Below are positions 49,134 to 62,100 of a stretch of 64,000 nucleotides of DNA, one piece after another. Origin of the DNA: Apostichopus japonicus. Taxonomy: Eukaryota > Echinodermata > Holothuroidea > Aspidochirotida > Stichopodidae. Below the pieces are notes generated by a model. It was not told the DNA's origin, searched no databases, and saw only the letters and a program-made list of their open reading frames with translations. The stretch spans positions 17,039,594 through 17,103,593 of the forward strand of contig NC_092563.1 in NCBI RefSeq assembly GCF_037975245.1, in the 5' to 3' direction. A program made the translations under genes and the position numbers. The number at the start of each line of letters is the position of its first letter. The stretch's first letter is position 1.

Positions 49134-49982
49134 CATGGGCGGCGATCCGTATTTTCGAGTGGGGGGGGGGGGGGATATGACCTTGTTGACTATCTAAGCG
49201 TAGCGCCACCATGAGTTGGCGGGAAGCGCACAAGAAAATTTTGGGATTTACAAACCCTCTAGATGGCCGGAAACGGCACTTCCCGAGGTTTCCAAGAGGC
49301 ATATACCCAACTTTAAAATATGGATATCATGTCCGAAATATCTCATAATCAGGATCCAAAATACTTTTTTTTTTTAATTTCGGGTGTTATTTTGGGAAAA
49401 TTGCCCCTGTCAATCTTGTTTCAGGCGCTAAGTGAGAATGTTTGAGAGCTCTTTTATATTATTCGATGAAGAAAATGGCCTCATTCAGGCTATTATAGGC
49501 CTATACACATGCAATACACAATTACACATAGTTACATTCCTAGGTACCGATTGCTAGGGCATCCAGGTGAAACGTGTATTAAGCATTACCCCGGTAACAT
49601 GAGATTCTCAGCTATTCGAGGGAACATGTACGTGTGTAGGCCTACTATAAGGCCTATATGAATACTATTAGGGTGCATATATGTACTATATCAATACCGT
49701 GGGCGCAATAATACATTTTGTTGTTATAGTGCCAATGAAGCCTACAGTCAACTATTCTTGCTTTATAAAGACGGTTTATTTGAAAAGATCGCACTGCGTT
49801 TATGGTAGGCGAGAAATGAAGCTAAAAAAGAGCTGTACATTCACGATGATGCATAAATGTAGGCGTGAAAATATTCTTATCCCTGGCATTTGGTGGGGGG
49901 GGGGGGATATGGTGCATTACATCCCCTCCACCCATTTTCATGGGGGATATATCCCCCCTTCCCCCCAGGATCGCCGCCCATG
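49134..49982. mobile_element. hAT-like element with perfect 15-bp ends
   Basis: The ends CATGGGCGGCGATCC and (reversed) CATGGGCGGCGATCC are identical. A perfect 8-bp duplication TCGTCTAC lies at 49126-49133 and 49983-49990. G runs sit just inside both ends. It also contains the shared core (49189-49286), although its termini differ from those of the 7371/48262 family. No transposase is encoded. Confidence 0.93.
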
Positions 49983-49990
49983 TCGTCTAC

Positions 49991-51246
49991 ATATAATACA
50001 TGGAAGTTATAGTCCTTACCCTGCTGCAGTACTGCGAGACTCGGCATTCATAAATGCATTACACCATAAAAATTTATTGTGCTAGATCAAACAGTTGATG
50101 AAAGGAGTTCCAACCGTAGCCCCTGCAACCATCCACACTTTTAGTAAATCACGGGATTATAGAAGATGAGGGCAGTCAAACACCATATGTTACGTCGCTA
50201 ATGTATTTAATTGTGATATGTCTTTGCATATTCATAAACACCCTGTAGTATTCAGACCTTGGATTGGCTGACGAAACTTGGATCATGATTATCTTGATAC
50301 AAATCATTTTACAAACGACTTGGTAATGTTGTGGTGATGGTATATAAGAGAGTTTTATATACCATTTGCATTTCGGAAAATTCCCACGACGTGTTGAAAA
50401 ACGTCGATACGGAACTTATGTGATGACGGACTTATGATATGTAAAGTAGTTTGTTCTTGATATCGCAATAAATATTTGTTCTGAGACAAAAACGAGACGA
50501 AAAAAACGAATAATACAAAGCGGTCACGCCACTATAGGAAGAGGAACCAAATCTTACCAGGGGCGGTGGAAAGGGTTTAATCTTGAAAATTGGTGGAACA
50601 TCGAGGGGAGGTGGGACGTGTGACTTTGATTTGAGGGGGGAAAACCATGCACAAAGTTATCTATAACCTTCCAGCAAAACGTGTCCTCTGTGCATTTCGT
50701 ACCAAAACTTTACGTATGTGAATTATATTTCAACATTAGAGCCGTTTTAATGACATTTCCCCCTCAATATTTTAACAACATCATTACTTTTTGTCAATGA
50801 TAATTTGTAATTTCTCAACATAAGTACTGTTTTTATATAACAATAGGGCACATCTATATACCCCAAATTAACAAAATGGGATACGTACGATACTCTTTGC
50901 TATCAAACAGAGGTACTTGTAAAAAAGGGGGCATTTTTGAGATTCTTCATAAGACTGGGAGTGCAGGTGATGTGATACTAGCTAAGCTAAAACTATATGT
51001 GCGAAAGTAACAACGATTTACACAGAATACAAACTATTTATTACCTTCTTCTATAATGTTGAATTATGAACATAGGAAAACTGATCTATATATTCTTGTT
51101 TGCAAGTCTGAAGTTTTAGCTAATAAACTTGAAGTTTCTGTCTTTAGATCTTGGTGAAATATATTAAAATATCACATTTATTACCCTTGACAACAGGAAA
51201 TAATGACTATAAAAGAGACAAAGAGACTTCAGCTCTTTAGAATGCG

Positions 51247-51309
<63 letters not shown>

Positions 51310-51324
51310 CAGATGGTAAGTTGG
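49991..51324. other. Intergenic region below SDR paralogue C
   Basis: No gene is recognisable. A hAT-like start, CAGGGGCGGTGGAAAGGG, occurs near 50560 without a visible partner end. It ends in a TA microsatellite at 51249-51307 that abuts the last exon of paralogue C, and probably includes that gene's 3' untranslated region. Confidence 0.4.
51249..51307. repeat. (TA)n microsatellite
   Basis: About 58 bases of uninterrupted TA repeat, 18 bp beyond the stop codon of SDR paralogue C, so it would lie in that gene's 3' untranslated region. Confidence 0.95.
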
Positions 51325-54300
51325 CTATCTTTTTCCAACAAAAGATTTCATGGCTTCATTTGCGTTCAGTAAATTTTCAATTGCTAGTTGGACGTTTGTG
51401 GGCAAGGAACTGTATAGAAAGAAAGAAAAAAAACACATTATAAACATGAAGGCAACTAATTTCCTATAAAGAAGACGGTAATTTTAATCTCTCTTTAATT
51501 GTTGTATTTCTTTTCTTGTTTTTTTATCTCTTGCTTGGATGAGATAGTACATGGATTATTTGCACTTTCCGAACATGAGACAACAGTTTGGGACTGAGAA
51601 GCAGTACCAGATGTCTTGGTCAGCATTGATCACGTGTACACCCATGATTGAATTGACCATTGCTGACTATTTGTTTCGACATTGTTGTATATCATATGAC
51701 CTTCCCATGCGTATTTATTTGAGGGTGGATGGGGTGAAGGGGTATAGGCGAGGATGAGGGGATGCATGGGGAGGGGCAGAGAGAGTGGCGATATGTTTAA
51801 CTATGGGTTGGGAGATTCAATCAGGGACGAACCTGTACAAAATATACTTTCTAGGTCAATATTTATGATTGCCATTACCTTAACAAATTATGTGAACTTA
51901 CTGCATTAGAAACACTGCGATGAAAATATAAGGAGGAAGATACAAAGTGTCCGTATCCGTTAGCACTGCCTGTACGACTTTCTCGCCGACGTATTCTGGT
52001 GTAATGAACGGCAAAAGGAACTGGTATCTGAATGAAACAAAAGGGAAAACTTCGATATCCTTCACTTAAAGTTGATATTTAGATTCACCACCAGTCTTCA
52101 TTCTCAAAAAAAAAATGCCTGATCAGATTCCCTTGTTTGCAATTATAAAAGACCGATAAAGTTTCTCACTCTGCAAACTTAGGGTCATTTGTATCCAAAA
52201 CATGAGAAAGAATGAATTCGACGTTTAATAAATCACCTTTTTTTTATATTCTGGGCTAGAAATGGGGAGCCTGCTTCAACGACCACACTACCACCCCCCC
52301 CCCCTGTATAAATTATATCATGTATCCGGTGCTGTTATTAGAACGTTGTTCTAGCCTGCAGTGACCTCGGCCTTATGGAAAGCCATTTTAACATTTGATC
52401 GGGAATTTGAGATATCTTAAATTGTTTCTTATTTTAGATATCTAAAATTCTATTTCAGATATCTAAAATTAAATTCGAGATATCTTAAATTTAATTCGAG
52501 ATATCTGAAATTCTAATTCAGATATCTGAAATTAAATTCGAGATATCTGAAATTGAATTCGAGATATCCGAAATTGAATTCGAGATATCTGAAATTCTAT
52601 TTCAGATATCTGAAATTGAATTCGAGATATCTGAAATTGAATTCAAGATATCTGAAATGCGTATGCAGAACTTCCCGATTAAATGTTAAATGGCGTACGT
52701 ATGGAAAGCCATTTTAACATTTAATCGGGAAATTTCAGATATCTGAAATTGAATTCGAGATATCTGTAATTGAATTCGAGATATCTGAAATTCTATTTCA
52801 GATATCTAACATTGAATTCGAGATATCTGCAATTGAATTCGAGATATCTGCAATTCTATTTCAGATATCTGAAATAGACTTGCAGATATCTCGAATTCAA
52901 TTTCAGATATCTCGAATTCAATTTCAGATATAGGCCTATGAATTTCTCTGGTATTTCGAGATATCTGAAATTGATTTTAAGATATCTGCAATTATTTGTA
53001 GATATCTTAAATAAATTGGAGATATCTGTAATTTAATTTGAGATATCTGAAATAATTTCGAGATATCTGAAATTCCTTATTAAATGTTAAAACGGCTTTC
53101 CATACGGCCTATGGTATACTCACTGATCAACTCAGCTCTTAGTGGGGATTTTTATATTACCACTCCTTTGCTCAGGGATGGGGTAGGAGTGAGGGGTAAA
53201 AGCAACAGGTAAAAGCCTTCGCGAGTAGGAGTGGGTAGGAGTGGGGTGCCTCTCAGATGACACACCACCTTACATAGCATGATGTCTCTACTTCGAGACT
53301 TTCGAGTCCCGTTCTAGTCAGCTTAAAGACGGTTACCTTGTTCATACATAATAAAGCGTTTATAATTTCCCATCAATTTTCCGTTGTTTATATTTTACTG
53401 ATATTTTTCAATCTATTTATTTTTGCAACTGACAGAATTGAAGTGTTATCCGATCACATGGATGAAATTCCAACGGTTTTTGCTCATTTTTACTTACTTT
53501 ACACTGATACCATTAAACATCCCGGTATTAACGGTGTAAGGGCAAACCACGGTACACTTGACATTACTTTTGTACATGTGTAGTTCTCTCAAGATTGACT
53601 CGTGTAATCCTTTGACGGCGCATTTGCTGGCGGAGTAGTCTGACATACCGCCAATACCGCCCTCACCTACCAGGCTGGATACGGTAACCACGTGACCTTG
53701 GTTATTTTTAATCATGTCCGGAAGGAAAGCTCTTAGCGTCTGTACAAAAATAATTCAGAGGGAAAACATAAAGAACAAACAAACAAACAAACATCGTAAG
53801 ACAAAAGTCATGTCATAAATGACGAAAAAAAAAAGGACGGAAGGAAGGTAAAGAAACGGAATGGAATGGAATAAACATCACCTAACCATGATATAAAAAA
53901 TATATACTCATAGGGTGTGACGTATAGGTGACTAAGGATATATACTTTTACAATATGTAAACGATATTCAGTATTAGTATTATCCAAATTACCAAAATGT
54001 CTTGAATTACTTTCATGATTACATCGGAAGATTGAAATTCATGTACAACAGTGACTGGAGAAGTAAACGTTGTCTTACTTCTTTCCGGCAACAGAAATCG
54101 ACCAAAACTTCGGTATAGTGACCTCCTTTTTTTTCTCATTTGCTAAATCATCTACTATTTTAAAATAATATTAAGCATTGTTCATTTTGTAACGTATAAC
54201 TTAGTCTAGGCTCCCGATTGAAAAGATATTTCACAAAATTTTAATTTGATTTAAATAAAGGATATTTAAAAATTTCCATTTACAACTAGTTCCATTGATA

Positions 54301-54935
54301 TCCTCTTCTCTAATTATTAATGATTCTTCCAAATGTTGACAATTGCATGAATCTTATAGTATTGATATTTTAAGAAATATACGTCAACAACCCTTTCAAT
54401 TTCAGATTTTTAAACAAAGTCTTTAAATAGCCTACTATATGATTTTCATGACGAAAATAATAATTTTTCTCACCCAAAAATGAGCCATGGTATTCACGCC
54501 CATAGTTTTCATAATTTTTTCATCGGACAGATCCAGGAAATAGCTACCGGAGACAATTCCAGCATTATTGACTAAAATGGTCACCGTGCCGGCTTCATCC
54601 TTAACCCGTTGTGCAAGGGTGTACACTTTTTGGCGGTTTGATACATCGCATGTATACGTCCACACATTGACACCGAATTTGCGAACCAGTTGCGCAGTTT
54701 CCTTATTTCCAGCGCTGTCAACGTCCCAGAGAACTAAGTCAGCCCCTTGCTCAGCGAAATTGATCGCAATCTGCCTACCGATGCCGCTGCCTGCCCCAGT
54801 GATGAGACAAATATCGCCTTCAACGGACTTCTTCCTCCAGATGGACATTGGCACAAAACTTCTGATTATCCCGAATAATATGTACAGAGCTAGTTTGATT
54901 AAAACGAACGGCAGTCCAATTATAAATGCTAGCAT
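51325..54935 (-). CDS. Short-chain dehydrogenase/reductase, SDR16C/RDHE2-like (paralogue C)
   Basis: Exons 54935-54474, 53739-53498, 52027-51902 and 51409-51325 give 304 residues. I chose the ATG at 54935 because it makes exon 1 exactly 462 bp, as in A and B; in-frame ATGs at 54950 and 54998 are possible alternatives. Features: hydrophobic anchor (LAFIIGLPFVLIKLALYILF), TGAGSGIG at 46-53, Asp71, NNAG at 123-126, Ser176, and YSASK with Tyr189 and Lys193. The last exon ends MKSFVGKR. It is the most diverged and most upstream member of the array. Intron 2 holds the twin GATATC-rich elements. Function by family: membrane-bound NAD(H)-dependent oxidoreductase of retinoids, steroids or lipids. Confidence 0.92.
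52371..53106. mobile_element. Twin elements filled with GATATC palindrome arrays
   Basis: Two adjacent units, about 52371-52695 and 52692-53106, are bounded by inverted copies of a TATGGAAAGCCATTTTAACA motif followed by ATTTAATCGGGAA. Between the ends lie about 27 copies of the palindrome GATATC, usually as GAGATATCTGAAATTGAATT or its complement, at about 20-21 bp spacing. Orientation switches between GAGATATCTG and CAGATATCTC forms. No coding capacity. Located in intron 2 of SDR paralogue C. Confidence 0.85.
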
Positions 54936-54950
54936 GTTAACAAGTGACAT

Positions 54951-56700
54951 GTTGAAATATTGATTAATTAAATAAAAACCAAAACAAAATTGTGACAAGA
55001 ACAGGTCGAGATGAATAATTTACGGTAAGAAAAATCTCATCAAACTTTCTATATAGTCATTTGCTCCTAAGTAGTTGTGCAATTCTCAATCTGAGTCACC
55101 TGTTTGAACTAGTTTCTTCTGTGCCGTATAAATAAATTTATACAGACTTTCATGATATATCAAACTAATTCGACGTAAACTTATAAAGCCAGAAAAGTCC
55201 GTTGCTAATGCCTATAGGCCTACTATACGACTGAGCAACAATGGACTGTTACCACTAATAAAATTAAAACCGCTTCAACTTTTGGTAGGCCTAATTACCT
55301 ATAGAGATAGTAAGGTTCAAGGTTCATATAAAGGTACCGGTATATACCGTCTTATCAATGTTATTTGTCAAGATCACAAAACCAACACTTATTCCAGTCT
55401 CCTACAATGAATGATAACATGGTGGCGACAAGATCGAGTTTGATTAGAAATACAAGCTATTCAAAATAAAGATTTGGTAACCGAACTTGTTTCGAAACAT
55501 AAAAGCGTGCAGGGACGTAACTATGTGGGAGATGAGAAGGGGCGGGCTAGAGTGACGGTTGTCGAGAGGGGGGGGGGGGTGTTGGTAGCGGGTCCGGACA
55601 TTTTCTTGGGTAATTGTGACGACTTTTCCCAAATTGCAGCGTTTTATTTCAAAATTCGGGTAAGAAAAAGAGGAGAGAAAAAAAAAGAGAAGAAAAAAGA
55701 GGGGGAAAAAAGAGGAAGGAAGGGAAAAGAAAAAGAAGAAAGAGAGCAAAAGGAGAAAAGGACGCACCCACCACTTTTTGAGATTGTTCCCATCTGCATG
55801 AAAACGCGCGCCCGCAACCATACGACCCACCCCTCTAATCGCTTCCCGATGAGTTACGAAACTTAATTAATGACCTTCGCCCGTAGTACCAAGACCTCTT
55901 GACAAAATCCGGTAACACACCACTTCTCCGATAACAAGTGATCGGGTTGTGTATTAGTGACGTCTAGAGGTCGTGCACTGAACTACATGGAGTGTGACCA
56001 CTCCCGACTTTGCAATTTCCCAAGATCAGGCCCCGAAATCTCCAAGAAATCCCAAGGGCACTGTACTGTATGGATATCTAGCAATATCTAGGGATGAAAA
56101 TCCCAAGATCTTCCCTAAACTGAAGGCAGATAGAGAATCGAAGCCTTCAGAGTGTAATGAACTTGAAATTGTGCGTCTTTCGAAATGAAAAGAATGTTGG
56201 GCGTAACTCCTATGGGCTCGGACCGCGTTGAGCCGGTGGCCCCGGCCAAAAGGGGCCCCGCTATACTGATGCACAGAAAAAGGGTACCTCTTTGAATAGG
56301 GAGGACCCGTTTTACTGGGAAAGAAAAACTCATGCAAGACTGAACAAGACAATATACATATTTTTCACGTGATACGGAATACGGACATCATGATCATGGG
56401 CTCATTGGGTATTAATGTCTATGTCGAGCTAGTTGTGTTATTTATTATTATAATGAAAACAAAGTAATTTAAAACCGGAATTCCAGCCAATGTTGTAGTG
56501 AGCCTATCTTAGGTTTGATTACTGTATTTGTACAGTAGTCTCCATTATACTTCATACAGTAGGGGCACTTGCCCAACCCCATCCCTGGAAAATTAAAAAC
56601 AAAACTTAAGCATTTGACATTTCAATGATTTCCCCCAACCAACAGTTCTCTAGTCATGTTCATTGCATATACAGACCCATAATGCATTACTGAAATTATT
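54951..56700. other. Intergenic region upstream of SDR paralogue C
   Basis: No gene is recognisable. It contains a 100-base purine tract (55663-55760), a run of 10 G near 55568, and the GC-rich segment 56200-56270. Short open frames here overlap low-complexity sequence and are not supported as genes. Confidence 0.35.
55663..55760 (+). repeat. Polypurine tract
   Basis: About 100 bases almost wholly A and G, preceded by CGGGTAAGAAAAAG. The inverse of this junction is at 8960-8980 beside a pyrimidine tract, so both belong to one dispersed family. Long mirror-like purine runs can adopt triplex (H-DNA) structure; that is inference. Confidence 0.7.
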
Positions 56701-57000
56701 GAAAGTCAAATTCCTAAGACATGAGATCTCAAAATCACCGATGTGTAAATGCAACTTGAACGGGAAGTGTCTTTTCCGACGATCTTGGAGTATTTTTTTG
56801 GCAAAAAAAAATCGTCGTACGCTCCGCGCCAACCGATGGTGGCGCTCCGCTTAGATATTATCAAGTAATGTGTTACACCTAAGTGACCTACTGATCCCCC
56901 TTGTAAACATTTCTGCGGACGCCCTTGCACGGCCTCCTGATAGGGGGCCCCTTTGGACCAGGAGCCCCCCCCCCCCGGCTCATCGTTACGCCACTGGTGA
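56700..57000 (-). mobile_element. Element fragment with the shared core
   Basis: On the minus strand it carries TCTAAGCGGAGCGCCACCAT, the GCGCCA...TGGCGC hairpin and a block corresponding to the CCGGAAACGGC region. At 56967-56990 a C run leads into ATCGTTACGCCACTG, a typical hAT-like end. No clear partner end or duplication was found. Confidence 0.55.
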
Positions 57001-57187
57001 GCATTACACAGTTAACAGATAATAGTTTTTTTCCACTCTAATTTCAATTATTCCAAATTTTAAAGCAAGCTGCAGATATCATGCACATCATATCAGTGAG
57101 CATGAAAATGGCGTTCCGGGATGAACAGCCTCCAAACTGTAGATGTGCGTAGTGTTCGGTTTCGGAAATATCTGGTATAGTTTCATT

Positions 57188-57838
57188 CCTTCAACGAAGT
57201 TTTATAGTAGCCGTTATAAGAGGTTTAATATTTGTACACCAATAAATTAACTGTGTCTGAATTTTCGAAAATTCCCTGACCACCATTCTTCATCATACTT
57301 CCCTCTACTCTTGCAATTTTGTCCGGTCTGTTAGGGGTTGAAGGAGGTTTTTCTATATTGGTTGTCCATAGATGAAATTTTGTGCAACATTATGGGTATT
57401 TTTTGAAGTGAATTTATTCACGAGAATTGTGAATTTTCAAATTCTGAACAACGAATGGGCTTTAAACCTTGACAAATGGTGCTTACGGGGGTATTGTGGG
57501 CCGCGACGTAGACTCACCTACAAAAAGCAATGATCCACAGGAGATGCGATGAGGTCGAACATGATGTGTGACTGGTGTGTGACTGGTGTGTGACTGGTGT
57601 GTGACTGGTGACTCTTCAAAACGGTTATGGATAGGGAAAAAAACTATTGGGAAATTCTTGGTTCTCAGGCAAAGTGTACATCTGGTTGGTCATTTCAAGC
57701 CCGAGAAGTGCCATTTCCGGTGATCTGGGGTATCAAAACCCGAAATTTTCTTGTACGCTGCGCGCCAACCGATGGTGGCGCTCCTCTTACATAGTAATTC
57801 GCGCCCCCCGGGTTAGAAAATCCTGGATACGCCTCTGA
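57188..57838 (-). mobile_element. Dispersed repeat (family R1), copy 2
   Basis: Inverse copy of 6434-7031, about 650 bp, ending GATACGCCTCTG on the plus strand. The extra length is largely a four-fold 11-bp expansion (GTGTGTGACTG) at 57563-57611 that copy 1 lacks. Includes the shared core at 57703-57796. The two copies differ by scattered substitutions and small indels. Confidence 0.78.
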
Positions 57839-59112
57839 TTTCTACAATTGATCTGAAAGTGTGATGTTTTTATTTTAACATTTTGACATTTTGATTGTAG
57901 TAGAATCTAGAACGTTTTACGTCTGGTCAGGCTCTAAATTTCCACATTTTTATGTAAAAAAGAAATGAGACGTTTCAAATCAAATTAAACTTTTATCGCC
58001 GATAATTAATTAAATACGGACATTCTGGATAAACCTGGATTTCTTAAAGTAAAATCAAAGTAATTGACCGATAAACATGTACACCAACTGAGCAACATTT
58101 TGCAGAAATGTTTCACTTACTCAGCTGGAATGAGGTGAACAATTTTACATTTTGCAGAAAATTGTTGAATTGACGACATATGATAAGTTGTCAATTAAAC
58201 ATTTAGCAGAAAATTGTTCAATTGCTCAGTTGGAATGAAGTGCACAATTGAACACTTTGCAGAAAATTGTTCAATTGCTCAGTTAAAGCAACTGAGCGAT
58301 TCAACATATTTCTGATTTTTGTTAAGATATTATCTTGTTATCTAAACAATTTACTGAAAAATGTTGACTTATTGGGGCAAAGTTTTCTTATCTTGATGGC
58401 ACTTTTAAGCTTCCGTATAAAACAGGAGATACTGCCTGTATGCAACATGTAACAGTAGGTTGTTGGATCTATATGATATGAACATGTAGACAACACGAAG
58501 CTTTGAACCCTGGAGCATGAGCGAGACAAGTTAGATAGCATATGTTGTCAGGACAAGAATGACGAATCTCGTGCATCAGCCAATGGATAAAGAATGAACT
58601 AGATATTTGTTACACCAAGAAATAATCCATTAATTATTGTGAGGAAGTAACTTAAAGTTATCACATTTTTAACACGCAGTAGGAAACATAATATTCTAAA
58701 ACGTATATCTCGATCATTAGTAGCAGTTGCACGAATACCAATAGAATACTGAATAGTGTAGGAATTTTAATAGCCTATGTAAGTTACAGCGTACAGTAGT
58801 TGATTGTATTTTCGGGAAGCCAGAGGTTGATCCTGGTGGTATATAACATTGCAGTTAGTTCAGTACAGTACTGCTGGAATAAATCAAGTAATCGTCGATG
58901 AATCAACAACATGGAAACAAGCAATACTAATTGTGGCCTAAAACATAACTTAGACGAGGCCTACTGTAAGTATGATTGCTGTTAGCCTTAGAAAATAAGT
59001 TTGAATTACCCACACCCTTACATGCAAATGTAGCATAATGAAAACATAGTGTTTGTATTTCTTAGGTAGAGGTGTCTTTCATTTTGAGTCAGTGGAATAA
59101 GACAGTTGATGA
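57839..59112. other. Upstream region of TBC1D20 with a short tandem repeat
   Basis: 58085-58315 contains three to four degenerate ~60-bp units, each with TTTGCAGAAAATTGTTCAAT followed by GCTCAGTTGGAATGAAG. Near 58860-58970 a stretch ends with a good donor (CTACT|GTAAGTATG) and could be a 5' untranslated exon of TBC1D20. Reading it as coding from ATG 58911 would create a stop at the junction, so it is not a coding exon in that frame. Confidence 0.5.
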
Positions 59113-62100
59113 ATGAGTACCAACAACAAGGCCCATAATTTCCATGAAGAAGATAAAGACCAGCCACCTGGTTTTCACCGCAATAATGCCTCCGGTAAGA
59201 ATCCATTTCTTTAATCAATGTTAGGCCTAATTATGTTCGTACCAACCATATAAAACATGAAGTTCTTGGTTGGTATTGACCAACCATGGTAAAAAAGTAT
59301 TATATTTGCTCAACGATATTGACGGTCATTCAAGTGTCATTCTAGTCAACACTCCAGAAATCTTTTGGAATATTTACCAAGTGGTAGAGTATAAGAGTAG
59401 ACTTTGTGTAATTCTCTGCACTTCATCAAGTTGTAGTGACCGAGCAGTAACAGAACAAACTAAAACATATGCAACCAACAAAGAATGACACAAGACAAGT
59501 TGACAGCTTGGAGGCTGGAGGAGCTCTGCTCTATATTATTCTCTTGTAACATCATCTCCAACATACATAACAAATTAACACTAACATATACCAACACCCT
59601 AGTATAACACAATCCTATTGGTAGGTGGAAGACCACTAACCACTCCCACTAGGTCATTCCACCTCTCACAAACATCTACACCTGTATAACATGGGATCAT
59701 ACCAGTGTATGTGCACCTGGGTACTCTCCAATTGACCTGGCCATAAAAGCTTCCAAACATAACTCAACTTACAGTGTAAACAATAGATAGAATACCAACA
59801 ATGCCATAGATGGCTATCCTCAGTGGATTAGCACTAACAGTGACCAGAATAGTCTAATATATGCCAGCAAGTATAATAGACTAGCCTAAGATAGGATAAA
59901 CAAGCTAGGACCCTACAAAGTTGTTGGTTTATTTCTGCTGTTGCTAGTGATGTAGGTAGATTCTCACTCCCTAATAGCATGCATTTCACCAAATACAGTA
60001 CTTATGAAATAACCAGTTTAGACAATATTGATACTTTTCGATAATTAAACAAGGAAGTCCATATCAAAAGTATGTTAATTGACATTTGGTGCAACTTCCC
60101 AGAAATATTGCTCAATATTTGTTATTTAATTCAATCTGACACATACAGGATATGTAGCTATAGGGAAGGGGGTGTGGGATGTCTCAATCCCCCCCCAATA
60201 ATTGGTTTGAATCTTCAATAGTTGGAAAATCAGAGGTCAAAAGATGACAGTTGGAAAGTTTATTTATGCAACATCTCTTAAAATAATTTAGCAGATCGCA
60301 CTCTTGACAGGATAATTATGATTTCTGACTCAATAATATTAGGCCATTTCTAATATTTCAAAGTTAAGGCTTATATTATTACAAGATTGACAAATTTTAA
60401 CTTATAGTCAACCGAAATCTTGCTCCATGTACAACCCATAATAAAGTTGAAAATATACTACAAACTAACTGTGACTTTAAACTTGTCTAAAAACGGCCAA
60501 TTGGCATTCCATTTAGCACCTTAGCATATTACTAAGTACCCGGCCATGTTTCAGGTACAAAGAACTGACAACTCACTCATGTTATGCTGCTGAAAATTTC
60601 GAAATTGGAATTTCAATGTGATTTTGTATGTGTTTACATTGTTCATTTTGCAAGTAAAGGTATAACTATAATGTAACCTACAGTATAAGCCACCTGTACT
60701 AATAAAGTAAACAAGATTTCTGTCAGTCAGTCATATCCTACGAATCTACCCAGTTGGAAAATTATGATTCTAGCTGGAATAAATGATCGCAAGACCCCAG
60801 CAACATCCCTGGAATATGTATATTCCATGATAACACTGTCCATTCATGGAGCTGTAAATAAAACTGTGTAACAGACACAACTGTTTTTCCCTTTTTTTTT
60901 CTCTGTATGTTACTCTCTTTAGGATTTGAATTACACAAAAGAGCCAAGCTGGTAGCCATACATAAAGCTCTTCAAGCTGATCCTGTGGATGTTGCATCGC
61001 TCAGAAAATATGCTATAAGTAAAGGTGGCTTACTGACAGATGAAATCAGAAGGAAAGCTTGGCCAAAATTGTTAAATGTTAACCCTTTTGAATCGATAGC
61101 CAAAGGTAAGTATTCTCGTAAAACCTTGTTTTCATTTGTGTGTTAACTTTATCACTATTGAGAGGACTCAAATTGTACCAAAAGCTGTCCCCTATGCATG
61201 AGCTGTCATCTTAATATATATATATGTCTCTGAAGGAAACTGAGCGTTGTATGTTAAAAGCAGAGCTGGTTGTTCAGCCAGTTGGGACAATTTCCTAATG
61301 CTATTACCTCTCTAAACTGTACTCCAATATCATGCTCTCAAAAAAGCACTGGTATTGACAGTACAAACAGTTCCTAACCTTGATCTGATAGAATCATGAT
61401 ATTCATACTGCTCGTACTGACAATACCAGTGCTCTGAAGTGTGACATGACAGTACAATATAGAAAAAAATTGTCCCAACTGGGTGATTTGTTTGTCCTTC
61501 ATTTACAGTACTTTGTGTAGAACACGTACAGTACATTTTCTTAACAAATCATTCATAATAAATTGACTCAAGTTGCTTGAGCAAGAAGATATTCCATGCC
61601 CACAAGACCCTTTTGCTTTCATACTTTTATGATGAGTATTTGCACAGATCTTCTATCTAACTATGATTTTGCCCCAACAAACACACAAAGTTATAAAGAC
61701 AAGATTTATAATCTAAAGAACCACCGACTCCCCCTCACATCCCCCCCCCCCCCTTACCAAGAAATACTATTGCTTGATTCAGATGGAAGAGTTTTTTCCA
61801 ATTTTATGTCAGATGCTAACATCAAAGAACACAGGGACTATGACCAGGTTGTTCTTGATGTGAACAGATCACTCAAAAGATTCCCCCCTGGTAAGTGTTC
61901 CCTATTTTTTCTTTGTCTGTTGACTATCCTTTGATATTTTGCATTTTATTGTAATATATATAGCCACATCAAGCCTTTTTTGATTCCTTGCTGGAAGCAA
62001 AGGAATCTATGCAGTCAGGTTGGCGAATGCGTGTGTGTGTGTCCGTGACACTTGTTTGGTCGTCGATGAGTCAACAACGTTGTGATGGATATTTGTCATA

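Noticed and set aside
54568-54963. 131-codon open frame on the plus strand
   Set aside because: Antisense shadow of exon 1 of SDR paralogue C.
58911-58970. Possible first coding exon of TBC1D20 with a consensus donor
   Set aside because: Joining it to the exon at 60923 creates an in-frame TGA, while the exon at 59113-59194 joins in phase and gives a sensible protein. It may still be an untranslated exon.
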